Origin: Chitinophagales bacterium
GTDB lineage: Bacteria > Bacteroidota > Bacteroidia > Chitinophagales > UBA8649
Reading direction: 5' to 3'
DNA length: 64,000 nucleotides
Assembly: GCA_020635995.1 (NCBI GenBank)
Contig: JACJYS010000006.1
Span: 1 to 64,000 of the forward strand
Position numbers and translations under genes: made by a program. Positions 33,869 through 43,206 of the stretch are shown piece after piece (position 1 is the stretch's first letter; every line of letters begins with the position of its first letter). Below the pieces are notes generated by a model that saw only the letters and a program-made list of their open reading frames with translations, ran no database searches and had not been told where the DNA came from.

Positions 33869-36800
33869 TTACCTAAACAAAGCTAAACTACCTGTTATGG
33901 TTGTAATTTTTCCGGAAAAAGACTCTAAAACTATAACGTAATTGTAGTTGTCTATAGGCTGATTTTCAAGTTTAAATGTACCATCCCAACCCGGGTTAGA
34001 GCCACTTCCATAATACACTTCTGCTCCCCAACGGTTGTATATTTTCATTGTTATATTACTGTATTTATCCGCATTTACTACTCGGAAAATATCATTTAAT
34101 ATATCGCCATTTGGCGTAAATGAATTAGGAATTAATGGCGTATTTTCTAAAAGTACTTGAATCGTAATACTATCCATTCCATCACATATTCCATCGCTCG
34201 CTAATAAATAATAAGTTACCGTTTCGGTAGGATAATCGGCAAAAGAGGAATCGGTAGAAACAGCATTATTATTTACCGTCCAATAATAACTTGTTGTATT
34301 TTCTCCTTCACTGTATAAAATAACTTCATTTCCTTTATAAATTATGGTATCACTTGCATTTACCAATACTTCAAACGGCTGATATGCTATATTTTCTATC
34401 ACTACAGAATCGCAACCATAAACATTAGTAAAAGTATCTGTAAAAATACCTGCATTTTCTGCTTGACAAGTAGTAGAAGTAAGGAATGTACTATCTGTTT
34501 GATTTATAGAAAAAACTAAGTGATAATAAGTAGAATCACAACCATTTTGAGCCGTAAAATGAGAAACATATAAGGTTGAATCTTCATTGCCACAAACCCA
34601 AGAAGTATCAACACTAAATACCGAATTGGAAACACTAACTGTATAAGTTACAATAGAATCGCAACCATTAGCAGCTTGATTGTTTAAGGTATCATTAAAC
34701 GAAGTGGAAGCGTAATACCAAGTGCCGTTTGCCAAAGCAGAATCACAGCCTGAAACACTAACAGCACCATAAGCCGCAGGCAATAAAGTAGTGTTGGTTA
34801 TCACTACCGAATCGCAGCCGTTTACATTGCTAAATGTGGTAGTATTTGTGCCTACTAAATTGGCATCGCAGGTTGTATTATTTATAGTTGTTGTAGGCGA
34901 AGCATGGTTGATAGTTAAATTAACGGTATGCACCGAATCGCAACCCGAAACTGCCGTGTAAGTTTGCGAAACGCTTTGCGAAGCATAATACCAAGTACCA
35001 AATACTTGTGCTGAATCGCAAGCGGTTTGATTATTGGAAGTAGTTATTTGATTATAAATATTTAGCACAACCGTATGCGTAGAATCACAACCGTTAGCAG
35101 CCGTACTGTTTGTTACAATATTTTGCGAAGCAAAGTACCAAGTACCGTTTACATTTGCCGAATCGCAGGCATTGATATTTTCTGTTGTAGCAACCGAATT
35201 GGAAATGCTAACCGTATATGTTACAATAGAATCACAGCCATTGGCAGCTTGATTGTTTAAGGTATCATTAAACGAAGTAGAAGCAAAATACCAAGTACCG
35301 TTTACCAAAGCAGAATCACAGCCCGAAACACTAACAGAACCATAAGCCGTAGGCAATAAAGTGGTGTTGGTTATCACTACAGAATCGCAACCGTTTACAG
35401 TGTTAAATGTGGTAGTATTTGTACCTACTAAATTGGCATCGCAGGTTGTATTGTTTATAGTTGTGGTAGGCGAAGCGTAGTTGATTGTTAAATTGACGGT
35501 ATGCACCGAATCGCAACCCGAAACTGCCATGTATGTCTGCGAAACGCTTTGCGAAGCATAATACCAAGTACCAAAAACTTGTGCTGAATCACAAGCGGTT
35601 TGATTATTGGAAGTAGTTATTTGATTAGAAATAGTAAGCACAACCGTATGCGTAGAATCACAGCCGTTAGCAGCCGTATTATTCGTTACAATATTTTGCG
35701 AAGCGTAGTACCAAGTGCCGTTTACGTTTGCCGAATCGCAGGCATTGATATTTTCTGTTGTAGCTACCGAATTGGAAACACTAACCGCATAAGTAACAAT
35801 AGAATCGCAACCATTAGCAGCTTGATTGTTTAAAGTATCATTAAACGAAGTAGAAGCATAATACCAAGTGCCGTTTGCCAAAGCAGAATCGCAGCCCGAA
35901 ACACTAACAGAACCATAAGCTGTAGGCAATAAAGTGGTGTTGGTTATCACTACAGAATCGCAACCGTTTACATTGCTAAACGTGGTAGTATTTGTACCTA
36001 CTAAATTGGCATCGCAGGTTGTGGTGTTTATAGTTGTGGTAGGCGAAGCATAGTTGATTGTTAAATTGACAGTATGCACAGAATCGCAACCTGAAGTAGC
36101 TGTATATGTCTGCGAAACGCTTTGCGAAGCATAATACCAAGTACCAAATACTTGTGCCGAATCACAAGCGGTTTGATTATTGGAAGTAGTTATTTGATTA
36201 GAAATAGTAAGCACAACCGTATGCGTAGAATCACAACCGTTAGCAGCCGTATTATTTGCTACAATATTTTGCGAAGCGTAGTACCAAGTACCGTTTACAT
36301 TTGCCGAATCACAGGCATTGATATTTTCTGTTGTAGCTAGCGAATTGGAAACACTAACTGTGTAAGTAACAATAGAATCGCAACCATTAGTAGCTTGATT
36401 GTTTAAGGTATCATTAAACGAAGTAGAAGCGTAATACCAAGTGCCGTTTGCCAAAGCAGAATCACAGCCCGAAACGCTAACAGAACCATAAGCCGTAGGC
36501 AATAAAGTGGTGTTGGTTACCACTACCGAATCGCAACCGTTTACATTGCTAAATGTGGTAGTATTTGTGCCTACTAAATTGGCATCGCAGGTTGTATTAT
36601 TTATAGTTGTTGTGGGCGAAGCGTAATTGATTGTTAAATTGACGGTATGCACAGAATCGCAACCCGAAGTAGCTGTGTAAGTTTGCGAAACGCTTTGCGA
36701 AGCATAATACCAAGTACCAAATACTTGTGCCGAATCGCAAGCGGTTTGATTATTGGAAGTAGTTATTTGATTAGAAATAGTAAGCACAACCGTATGCGTA

Positions 36801-39800
36801 GAATCACAACCGTTAGCAGCCGTATTATTTGTTATAATATTTTGCGAAGCGTAGTACCAAGTGCCATTTACATTTGCCGAATCGCAGGCATTAATATTTT
36901 CTGTTGTAGCTACCGAATTGGTAACATTAACTGTATAAGTTACAATAGAATCGCAACCATTGGCAGCTTGATTGTTTAAGGTATCATTAAACGAAGTAGA
37001 AGCAAAATACCAAGTGCCGTTTGCTAAAGCAGAATCACAGCCCGAAACGCTAACAGAACCATAAGCCGCAGGCAATAAAGTAGTGTTGGTTACCACTACA
37101 GAATCACAGCCGTTTACATTGCTAAATGTGGTAGTATTTGTGCCTACTAAATTGGCATCACAAGTTGTATTATTTATAGTTGTGGTAGGCGAAGCATAGT
37201 TGATTGTTAAATTGACGGTATGCACCGAATCGCAACCCGAAACTGCTGTGTAAGTTTGCGAAACACTTTGCGAAGCATAATACCAAATACCAAATACTTG
37301 TGCCGAATCGCAAGCCGTTTGATTATTGGAAGTAGTTAGTGTATTATTTATAGTAAGTGCATAAGCTGTTATAGAGTCGCAACCAGCTCCAAAATAATTA
37401 TGTAGTGTATCGTTAATTGTAGTAGAGCTATAATACCAAGTGCCATTAATTTGCGAAGAATCACAAGCGGTAATACTTACATTTTCTGTTACAGTATTGC
37501 AAGGTGGTGCACTAAAACATATTTCAATTCCCCACGTTTGCAAAGCACCTCCATCTTGATTATAACCATCGTGAATAGTCAAAATCCATGTTCCATTAGC
37601 ATCTTCGCCATCAAAAGCAGACAAAGGATTTTCGGGAATGTAATTACCTCCATTTGTAGGCGGACAAGGATAATTATTATTAGCCGCCTCATCATCAAAA
37701 TTTATATTAAAATTATTTTGAGAACTACAAATACCATCTATCAAAACAACGGACGTTCCGTTTGGACTTGTTAAAGTAAAGGTTAAATCGCTGATATAAG
37801 TATGAGTTCCCGTTAAATCAATAACATTTATATCATTAATAACACCTACCGTTCCAGAAATGGTTAAATCTGAATTAATAGTAGGAGTTCCCGATGATGA
37901 AATAGTAATGGGCACATCGGTACTGTTGTATATGACACAATTTACTGTTGTAAAACTAAAAATACTACTTACTATAGTATCACAATTATTGTAGGCTTCT
38001 ACTTGCCAATAATAGGTAGTATTTGCAGCCAATGAAGACGAAGTATAGCTGGCAGTGTTTAATCCTGTTGCATAATCTACCACATTGTTTAATGCCGCAT
38101 CTGTAGCAATAGTTATGGTATAAGATGCTCCCGAAACACTTGACCAAGTGAAATTAGTAGGTACAGAAACACCCGTTGCCGTATTTGCAGGAGAAGTTAA
38201 ATTTACCGTTCCACTTAAATTATCTACAAGAGTAAGCGATAAATTTATTGTTTTTGTACCCGTGCTTCCCGTAGCATTTAGCGTAAAATTATAAGTACCG
38301 ACTGCTACAGCAGCCGTATTTCCAATAGTAAGTGTAGATGTGTAGGCAGGATTTTGATTATTGGTAGAAAAACTACTACTTAATCCGGCAGGTAAACCAC
38401 TCAAACTTAAAACCACATTACTATTAAATGTACCAATTTTATCTACATCAATAGTGTATTGAGCATCAGAACCGCTACACACACTTAGGCTTGTAGGGTT
38501 TGCCGCTACCGTAAAATCATTGGTAATAGCTGTAATGGTAAATACATTATTAGACACATCAAAAAATGTTCCGTTAGATTCCGCACATTGCACCATAACA
38601 ATAGCAGTAGTTGTAGCTTGATTTGGTACGGTAATTATTTGACTTCCGTCATTTGGCGTATTGGCTAATAAGGTATCATTAAAAGTAACACCACCATCGT
38701 AAGAAATAAGTATGTTTACATTGCCACAATTTACCGTAGTTCCCGAACCTGTGTTTGCTACATTCCAAGTAACGGTTTCTGTAGTATTTCCGTCCCACGT
38801 TATACCGCTTGCCGTAGGGTATGTAACCACAAAAGGACCGGCACTTCCTACAAAATTAACGCTTATGTCTGTGTGGTCATTACAACCTCCGCCTGTAGCA
38901 TTATCTCGCACCACCACTCTAAAATCCATAGATCTTGAAACCGTAGGCAGCACTTCCCAAGTAGGGCTGTTTCCTGCTATTACATCGGGCAGATTAGGGA
39001 AATATCGTGTAGGGCTTGTTGTGGGGTTAAAACTCCTAAAATTAGGTCCTCCCGTAGCAGTACTTACCGGAGGCATAGTGGCTGTTTGGTTGTCCATTTG
39101 CTCCCAGCAGTAGGTTAAGGTGTCATTATCGGGATCGCTACCGGTAGCTGTTAATGCAAAAGGCGTACTTACGGGCAAAGTTATAGTAGTAGCAGGATAC
39201 GAAACACTTGGTTCATTATTACTTAAAGCCGTTCTTACCGCACAAGAATTGCCTGTGCCTGTTATAAAATTGCCTATTTCTTCTAAATTAATTCCATGGA
39301 AATAATCATCGCTATGAGCTTGCACATCGGGAGCACAAATACCTGCATAACCCATTATAGTAGAAGCACTTCCGGGTTCTACAGCCGTGGCATTGTTTCT
39401 ATTGCAGTTATTGTTTTGTGTATGGTTTCCGCCAAACTGATGTCCCATTTCATGAGCCACATAGTCTATATCAAAATAATCGCCAATAGGTGCACCTTGT
39501 CCTGTTACGCCTCTGGCTTTACCTGTTCCACAAGGGGAACGCAACTGAGCAATACCGCCTCCACCTGTACTAAAAACATGTCCTATATCATAATTAGATG
39601 AACCTATAACATTATCAATATTTGTTTGATTTTCATTAAGCATTGTTGCCCCGCTATTATTGGTATAAGGGTCGGTAGCTCCATTCAAATAAATAAGCAA
39701 ATTATTATTACCAATAATATTCATGTGAATAGCCATATCTCTTTCATATACGCCATTAACACGGTTCATAGTGGTAACTTGAGCCGCAGCCGTTAAAGGA

Positions 39801-40471
39801 ACAGTGCCGCCATGAAATTGAGCATATTCGCCTGTGCAAGCCACGGCAAGGCGGTAGGTTCTCAGCTCGCAAGTGCCAAAACGTGCTGCCGTATTGCCTC
39901 CCATTTTCTGTTGGAAATTAGATGCTGTATCTTCATCAAGCAGACATTCAAAATCGCCTTTATTCTGGGAATCATTTTTGTAATACACAAAATAATCATT
40001 TACTTCTCCGCCATTGTGCGTTATAGGGTCTATTAAAACCGTTCCGTTTTTAGTTCCCAAAATCATGGCATGAAAACCGTGTGGCGTTATATCTAAACGA
40101 GTGTACCACTCCGGATGATTGGCACAGTAAGCTAAAAAAGTTTTGATTTCCGGAAATTTTTGAGCAAACTCCGGCTCATATACGGGCGATTCTACTACAC
40201 TAAAATTTTCAAAACTACCATCGGGCAAAGGCAGGGTAATTATAAAGGAAGATGTTTTTACATTTCCATTGTAATCAATCATTGGAGCATTAAATAAGTA
40301 GTTTTTACAAGCCGAATAATTTAACTTAAAACTTTTGTATTTGTTGGGGAAAATATATTGCGTTCCTTTAAGATTGAGTTCTTTAAAATTGCTTTCTATC
40401 CAATAATTGTTTTGAGAAAACCCGAAAGTGAAAGTAAAGAAAGTAAGTAAAATAAGTAAATTTGTTTTCAT
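33869..40471 (-). CDS. Giant secreted metalloprotease/adhesin with 191-residue supra-repeats and T9SS type B domain
   Basis: This is a 2200-residue protein. It has a signal peptide (FFTFTFGFSQ, to ~20), a propeptide region, and a reprolysin-like M12B catalytic domain with zinc motif HEMGHQFGGNH (340-350). Then come Ig/fibronectin-type beta domains (the clearest ~750-845: TNFTWSSVSGASYTITI), and a P/Homo B convertase domain ~847-990 (DLTGTHTYISDLTFTL, FDGEDANGTWILTIHDG). The array of Cys-Asp-Ser repeats follows at ~990-1970. A last Ig-like stretch leads to a gliding-motility/CHU_C type B sorting domain (~2110-2200: IPNSFTPNGDILND, MKIYNRWGAEVYYG). It should be secreted by T9SS and stay at the surface. 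The promoter-like box TACCTTTA is at 40492-40499 (minus strand). Confidence 0.92.
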   Translation of the reverse strand: MKTNLLILLTFFTFTFGFSQNNYWIESNFKELNLKGTQYIFPNKYKSFKLNYSACKNYLFNAPMIDYNGNVKTSSFIITLPLPDGSFENFSVVESPVYEPEFAQKFPEIKTFLAYCANHPEWYTRLDITPHGFHAMILGTKNGTVLIDPITHNGGEVNDYFVYYKNDSQNKGDFECLLDEDTASNFQQKMGGNTAARFGTCELRTYRLAVACTGEYAQFHGGTVPLTAAAQVTTMNRVNGVYERDMAIHMNIIGNNNLLIYLNGATDPYTNNSGATMLNENQTNIDNVIGSSNYDIGHVFSTGGGGIAQLRSPCGTGKARGVTGQGAPIGDYFDIDYVAHEMGHQFGGNHTQNNNCNRNNATAVEPGSASTIMGYAGICAPDVQAHSDDYFHGINLEEIGNFITGTGNSCAVRTALSNNEPSVSYPATTITLPVSTPFALTATGSDPDNDTLTYCWEQMDNQTATMPPVSTATGGPNFRSFNPTTSPTRYFPNLPDVIAGNSPTWEVLPTVSRSMDFRVVVRDNATGGGCNDHTDISVNFVGSAGPFVVTYPTASGITWDGNTTETVTWNVANTGSGTTVNCGNVNILISYDGGVTFNDTLLANTPNDGSQIITVPNQATTTAIVMVQCAESNGTFFDVSNNVFTITAITNDFTVAANPTSLSVCSGSDAQYTIDVDKIGTFNSNVVLSLSGLPAGLSSSFSTNNQNPAYTSTLTIGNTAAVAVGTYNFTLNATGSTGTKTINLSLTLVDNLSGTVNLTSPANTATGVSVPTNFTWSSVSGASYTITIATDAALNNVVDYATGLNTASYTSSSLAANTTYYWQVEAYNNCDTIVSSIFSFTTVNCVIYNSTDVPITISSSGTPTINSDLTISGTVGVINDINVIDLTGTHTYISDLTFTLTSPNGTSVVLIDGICSSQNNFNINFDDEAANNNYPCPPTNGGNYIPENPLSAFDGEDANGTWILTIHDGYNQDGGALQTWGIEICFSAPPCNTVTENVSITACDSSQINGTWYYSSTTINDTLHNYFGAGCDSITAYALTINNTLTTSNNQTACDSAQVFGIWYYASQSVSQTYTAVSGCDSVHTVNLTINYASPTTTINNTTCDANLVGTNTTTFSNVNGCDSVVVTNTTLLPAAYGSVSVSGCDSALANGTWYFASTSFNDTLNNQAANGCDSIVTYTVNVTNSVATTENINACDSANVNGTWYYASQNIITNNTAANGCDSTHTVVLTISNQITTSNNQTACDSAQVFGTWYYASQSVSQTYTATSGCDSVHTVNLTINYASPTTTINNTTCDANLVGTNTTTFSNVNGCDSVVVTNTTLLPTAYGSVSVSGCDSALANGTWYYASTSFNDTLNNQATNGCDSIVTYTVSVSNSLATTENINACDSANVNGTWYYASQNIVANNTAANGCDSTHTVVLTISNQITTSNNQTACDSAQVFGTWYYASQSVSQTYTATSGCDSVHTVNLTINYASPTTTINTTTCDANLVGTNTTTFSNVNGCDSVVITNTTLLPTAYGSVSVSGCDSALANGTWYYASTSFNDTLNNQAANGCDSIVTYAVSVSNSVATTENINACDSANVNGTWYYASQNIVTNNTAANGCDSTHTVVLTISNQITTSNNQTACDSAQVFGTWYYASQSVSQTYMAVSGCDSVHTVNLTINYASPTTTINNTTCDANLVGTNTTTFNTVNGCDSVVITNTTLLPTAYGSVSVSGCDSALVNGTWYFASTSFNDTLNNQAANGCDSIVTYTVSISNSVATTENINACDSANVNGTWYFASQNIVTNSTAANGCDSTHTVVLNIYNQITTSNNQTACDSAQVFGTWYYASQSVSQTYTAVSGCDSVHTVNLTINHASPTTTINNTTCDANLVGTNTTTFSNVNGCDSVVITNTTLLPAAYGAVSVSGCDSALANGTWYYASTSFNDTLNNQAANGCDSIVTYTVSVSNSVFSVDTSWVCGNEDSTLYVSHFTAQNGCDSTYYHLVFSINQTDSTFLTSTTCQAENAGIFTDTFTNVYGCDSVVIENIAYQPFEVLVNASDTIIYKGNEVILYSEGENTTSYYWTVNNNAVSTDSSFADYPTETVTYYLLASDGICDGMDSITIQVLLENTPLIPNSFTPNGDILNDIFRVVNADKYSNITMKIYNRWGAEVYYGSGSNPGWDGTFKLENQPIDNYNYVIVLESFSGKITTITGSLALFR
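34640..37500 (-). repeat. 573-bp tandem supra-repeats inside the giant surface protein gene
   Basis: The segment coding GTWYYASQSVSQ recurs at 34991, 35564, 36137, 36710 and 37283 (first base of CCAAGTA or CCAAATA), exactly 573 bases apart each time. That is 191 codons. Each 191-residue unit holds four ~47-residue subunits with a CDS...NGTWYY(F)AS...NGCDS core, so each subunit has two Cys in the same places. Copies differ by few, scattered and largely silent changes, which points to recent duplication or gene conversion. The reading frame is kept throughout. Confidence 0.93.
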
Positions 40472-40656
40472 TCTTTAAATTTTACAGCCTTTAAAGGTAC
40501 AATAATAGCGTAAAAATCAAAATAGTTTAACTTTACAATTTTAAAAAGTTATTGCCCGATAATTTTGAAAATAAGAAATAAATAATATATCTTGCACTCC
40601 GTATAAGCGAAATATATACGAGATGAATGTTTGGATGTATAATTGTTGGGTACAAT

Positions 40657-40794
40657 ATGAAAATCACAATTCCATTACGAGGTTCTGACTTTGAAGAAGA
40701 TTATTCTTCATATGAACTTTTTTTGAAGGAAATAGTACTTCATTCGAATAACCAATCGTTGATTAATCTTATTAATTCATTTCACGCACCGTAA
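40657..40794 (+). CDS. Possible small protein or gene fragment (45 codons)
   Basis: ATG at 40657 and TAA at 40792 enclose 45 codons, KITIPLRGSDFEEDYSSYEL followed by FLKEIVLHSNNQSLINLINS. It is acidic and helical. It lies in the 573-bp gap upstream of the giant gene. No family is recognised and no promoter was seen, so it may be the remains of a longer gene. The rest of the gap 40472-41044 holds the MITE copy and a palindrome; nothing else was found. Confidence 0.25.
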   Translation: MKITIPLRGSDFEEDYSSYELFLKEIVLHSNNQSLINLINSFHAP

Positions 40795-40835
40795 GATGAA
40801 TAATAATATTCCTCAAGTAAAGTAGCAAGCTTCCT

Positions 40836-40965
40836 AATTCCGATTATGAATATATAATAGTCTAATGTCGGCTACGCCTTATTTTACTATATGTATTACT
40901 ATATCGGCATTTACCATCGTAAAACACAAAAATAGATTAGACTATTTTGTGTTGACAATTGGTAT
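40836..40965 (+). repeat. MITE-like hairpin repeat, copy 2
   Basis: This ~130-bp copy has a worn start (TTCCGATTA for TACCGATTA) and an end CAATTGGTAT. AATAGTCTAAT near the left pairs perfectly with ATTAGACTATT on the right. It closely matches the copy at 56696-56823. Confidence 0.75.
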
Positions 40966-40970
40966 AGTTT

Positions 40971-41045
40971 TTAGATTGCTTTGTTCGTGCCTCACTCGCA
41001 AAGACGCACTTGTGTCGGTTCGGTCTTTACGAACGAAGTGAAGCT
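40971..41045. repeat. GATTGC-type palindromic repeat
   Basis: The palindrome runs from AGATTGC to GAAGTGAAGCTC with GCAAAGACG and GTCTTTACG in the arms. It ends exactly at the stop codon of the glycerophosphodiesterase gene. It belongs to the family seen at 33452, 50402, 51170 and 52019. Confidence 0.6.
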
Positions 41046-41920
41046 CATTTTAAAAATTCAATTAGCTTGTTCGGATAATCAGTAATAATTCCATCAACAT
41101 TTAATTTTATCATTCTTTTCATTGCCTTTTCATTATTTACTGTCCACGGTATTAATTCAATCTTATTCTTTTTGCAATATAAAACTAACCTTCTGTTTAC
41201 ACTTCTATAATTAGGGCTTAAAATATTGGGTATAAAATTCAAATGCTTAATTTCTTTTTTAGCTTTAGCAGAAAAAACAGTTAACAACGCTGTTTTAATA
41301 TTGGGGTATTTTTGATGCAAATATTCTATAGTTCTTTTATCAAACGACTGAATAATTACTCTATCTTCTATTTTTTTATCTTTTATTACAGCCATTAATG
41401 CCTCTACAAAAACACTTGGTTCGGGCTGGTAAATATTATCTAATGCAACTTCCGATTTGGTTTCTATATTGTATTTAACAGGATAAAACCCATTATTTCT
41501 AATAAAAGCTTCAACGGTATCCATAACTTCGCTAAGTAATGGTTTATATGTCTTTAATTTCTTTTGGTTCGGAAAATTGGGATGAGGTACACTACCACAA
41601 TCGCATTTCTTTATTTGATTATAAGTCATTTTGTAAATATTAAAATCCTTTTCTTTACTTTTTTCAATGGTATGCCCTGCCGTATCGGTACAAAAAGTTG
41701 CATTTATATATGGGTCGTGGCTAACCACTACTTTGCCATCGGCAGAAATTACCACATCCATTTCTAAAGTATTAACGCCCAACTGCAAAGCGTGTATAAA
41801 GCCTTCTATACTGTTTTCGGGATATAAACCTCTTGCTCCTCTATGCCCTTGTATATCTATTTGGCTAAATACCAAATTATTAGCCAACGCAATAATTGTA
41901 AGTAATAATGTTTTTTTCAT
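41045..41920 (-). CDS. Glycerophosphodiester phosphodiesterase
   Basis: The 291-residue protein has a signal peptide ending near NLVFSQ (20). The GDPD catalytic pattern is intact: QGHRGARGLYPENS with the first catalytic His26, then EMDVVISADGKVVVSHDP, with metal-binding Glu/Asp and the second catalytic His. Later segments VIIQSFDKRTI and PWTVNNEKAMKRMI with VDGIITDYP are typical of the family. It splits glycerophosphodiesters to glycerol-3-phosphate and an alcohol, in the periplasm or outside, and helps phosphate or lipid recycling. It is transcribed alone. Confidence 0.93.
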   Translation of the reverse strand: MKKTLLLTIIALANNLVFSQIDIQGHRGARGLYPENSIEGFIHALQLGVNTLEMDVVISADGKVVVSHDPYINATFCTDTAGHTIEKSKEKDFNIYKMTYNQIKKCDCGSVPHPNFPNQKKLKTYKPLLSEVMDTVEAFIRNNGFYPVKYNIETKSEVALDNIYQPEPSVFVEALMAVIKDKKIEDRVIIQSFDKRTIEYLHQKYPNIKTALLTVFSAKAKKEIKHLNFIPNILSPNYRSVNRRLVLYCKKNKIELIPWTVNNEKAMKRMIKLNVDGIITDYPNKLIEFLK

Positions 41921-42007
41921 GGTTGCAATTTAAAGAAATAAAATAATGTAGAGGACTAAGTTTAATTAATTAAATGTTAAATACTATGCAAATGCAAAAT
42001 ATTTTGT

Positions 42008-42541
42008 TATACCAATGATTTATGCTCTAAGATAGCATCTTGGGACGTTTAAGTAATTTGAATTACAGTTTGTGGTCTTTTACTTTTGTCTTGATACAAA
42101 AGTAACAAAAAATCAAGACTGTAATCAAAAATACTAAAATGCTATAAAACAGACGAGGACAAATTAATGTATGCTCAATTTTAGTTTTCCTAAAGTATTT
42201 TCACTCGTAGGAGCATACTAATTTGTCTATCCGTATTTTTATAAAAACCACTTATAGTTGATGTCTGTTTTACATCATTTCTTAACGTATTTTTGATTAA
42301 GGTCAGATAAAAAGTGCACTTTAAGTTTGCAAGTGGGGCACCCATTAACCGAAAACTCCGTAAAAAATTAAACTGTTTGAAGAACGGAGTGATGAGTTTT
42401 TGATTTTTAGGAGTTGAGGTTATAATGGGTCGCTGAAAACTTAGTGCGATTCTCCGCCAAAGGGCGGACAAGTTTTTGTAACTTTTCTTCTAAAGAAAAG
42501 TTAATGTAAAATACTTCATGGGTATCTTTACAGATAGTCAT
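42008..42541 (-). mobile_element. Palindrome-rich non-autonomous mobile element, copy B (opposite orientation to copy A)
   Basis: Read on the minus strand, it begins ATGACTATCTGT and follows copy A (5209-5735) with about 90% identity over nearly all of its length. The exception is the centre (around 42210-42260), where the bases between inverted arms differ. It has an extra ~19-bp hairpin piece (CCGCCCTTTGGCGG, near 42455-42475) and lacks the last ~17 bases of copy A. It is flanked by the 10-bp direct repeat AATATTTTGT (41998-42007 and 42542-42551). No protein is encoded. It fills most of the 686-bp gap between the phosphodiesterase and rnhB; nothing else was found there. Confidence 0.72.
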
Positions 42542-42606
42542 AATATTTTGTGTATTTGGGATGTTAGACAAAAACCTAATAAACTAAGAAAAATACTTCA
42601 ATAAAA

Positions 42607-43206
42607 CTAAAACAGCTCCATTTGTTCATCTTTTAACAGCCTAAAAGATTTGCGGTGTAATGGACAAGCACCATGCTCTGCTATAGCCTCTCGGTGTGCC
42701 TTTGTAGGATAGCCTTTATTGTTTTCCCACAAATAATTAGGGTATTTTTTAGCTTGCTCTAACATAAACTCATCTCTATATGTTTTAGCCAATATAGATG
42801 CCGCTGCTATAGAAGCATATTTAGCATCTCCTTTTACTATGGTTTTAAAAGGTATATTTTGATAAGGATAAAATTTATTGCCATCTATAATAATATGCTC
42901 CGGCTGTATTTTTAGTTTATCTAAAGCTAAATGCATAGCATATATTGATGCTTTAAGAATGTTTATTTCATCTATTTTGTCATTATCCACAAAAGCTACG
43001 GCATAACTTAAAGCTTGCTGTTCTATTATTGTTCTAAGTAAATTTCTGTTTTTCTCATTTATTTGTTTAGAATCGTTAAGCATTTCATTAGAAAAATTTG
43101 TAGGTAAAACAACTGCCGCTGCCACCACTGGCCCAGCTAAACAACCTCTTCCCGCTTCATCGCAACCTGCCTCTATACTGTTTTCTTTATAAAATGATGC
43201 TAACAT
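42607..43206 (-). CDS. rnhB: Ribonuclease HII
   Basis: The 199-residue enzyme cuts RNA in RNA-DNA hybrids and removes single ribonucleotides from DNA. The N-terminal motif GCDEAGRGCLAGPV carries catalytic Asp16-Glu17. Further family elements are LNDSKQINEKNR, IIIDGNKFYP with a third acidic residue, and YASIAAASILAKTYRD. The ATG follows the TAG of the upstream MORN-repeat gene with no gap, so the two are on one transcript from the promoter at 43987. Confidence 0.96.
   Translation of the reverse strand: MLASFYKENSIEAGCDEAGRGCLAGPVVAAAVVLPTNFSNEMLNDSKQINEKNRNLLRTIIEQQALSYAVAFVDNDKIDEINILKASIYAMHLALDKLKIQPEHIIIDGNKFYPYQNIPFKTIVKGDAKYASIAAASILAKTYRDEFMLEQAKKYPNYLWENNKGYPTKAHREAIAEHGACPLHRKSFRLLKDEQMELF

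Noticed and set aside
33582..33886. Two overlapping open frames (91 and 93 codons) downstream of the giant gene
   Set aside because: Both are produced by the GCAAAGACG/GCTTCG palindromic repeats, as shown by repeated short peptides; they do not resemble genes.
34640..37500. CRISPR-like regular spacing
   Set aside because: The 573-bp units are continuous coding repeats within one reading frame, without spacers.
39000..40036. Plus-strand frames opposite the giant gene (up to 133 codons)
   Set aside because: They lie antisense to conserved metalloprotease and signal regions and have no recognisable content.
42190..42471. 93-codon frame inside element copy B
   Set aside because: Copy A does not keep the frame in the diverged centre, and the encoded peptide is not protein-like.
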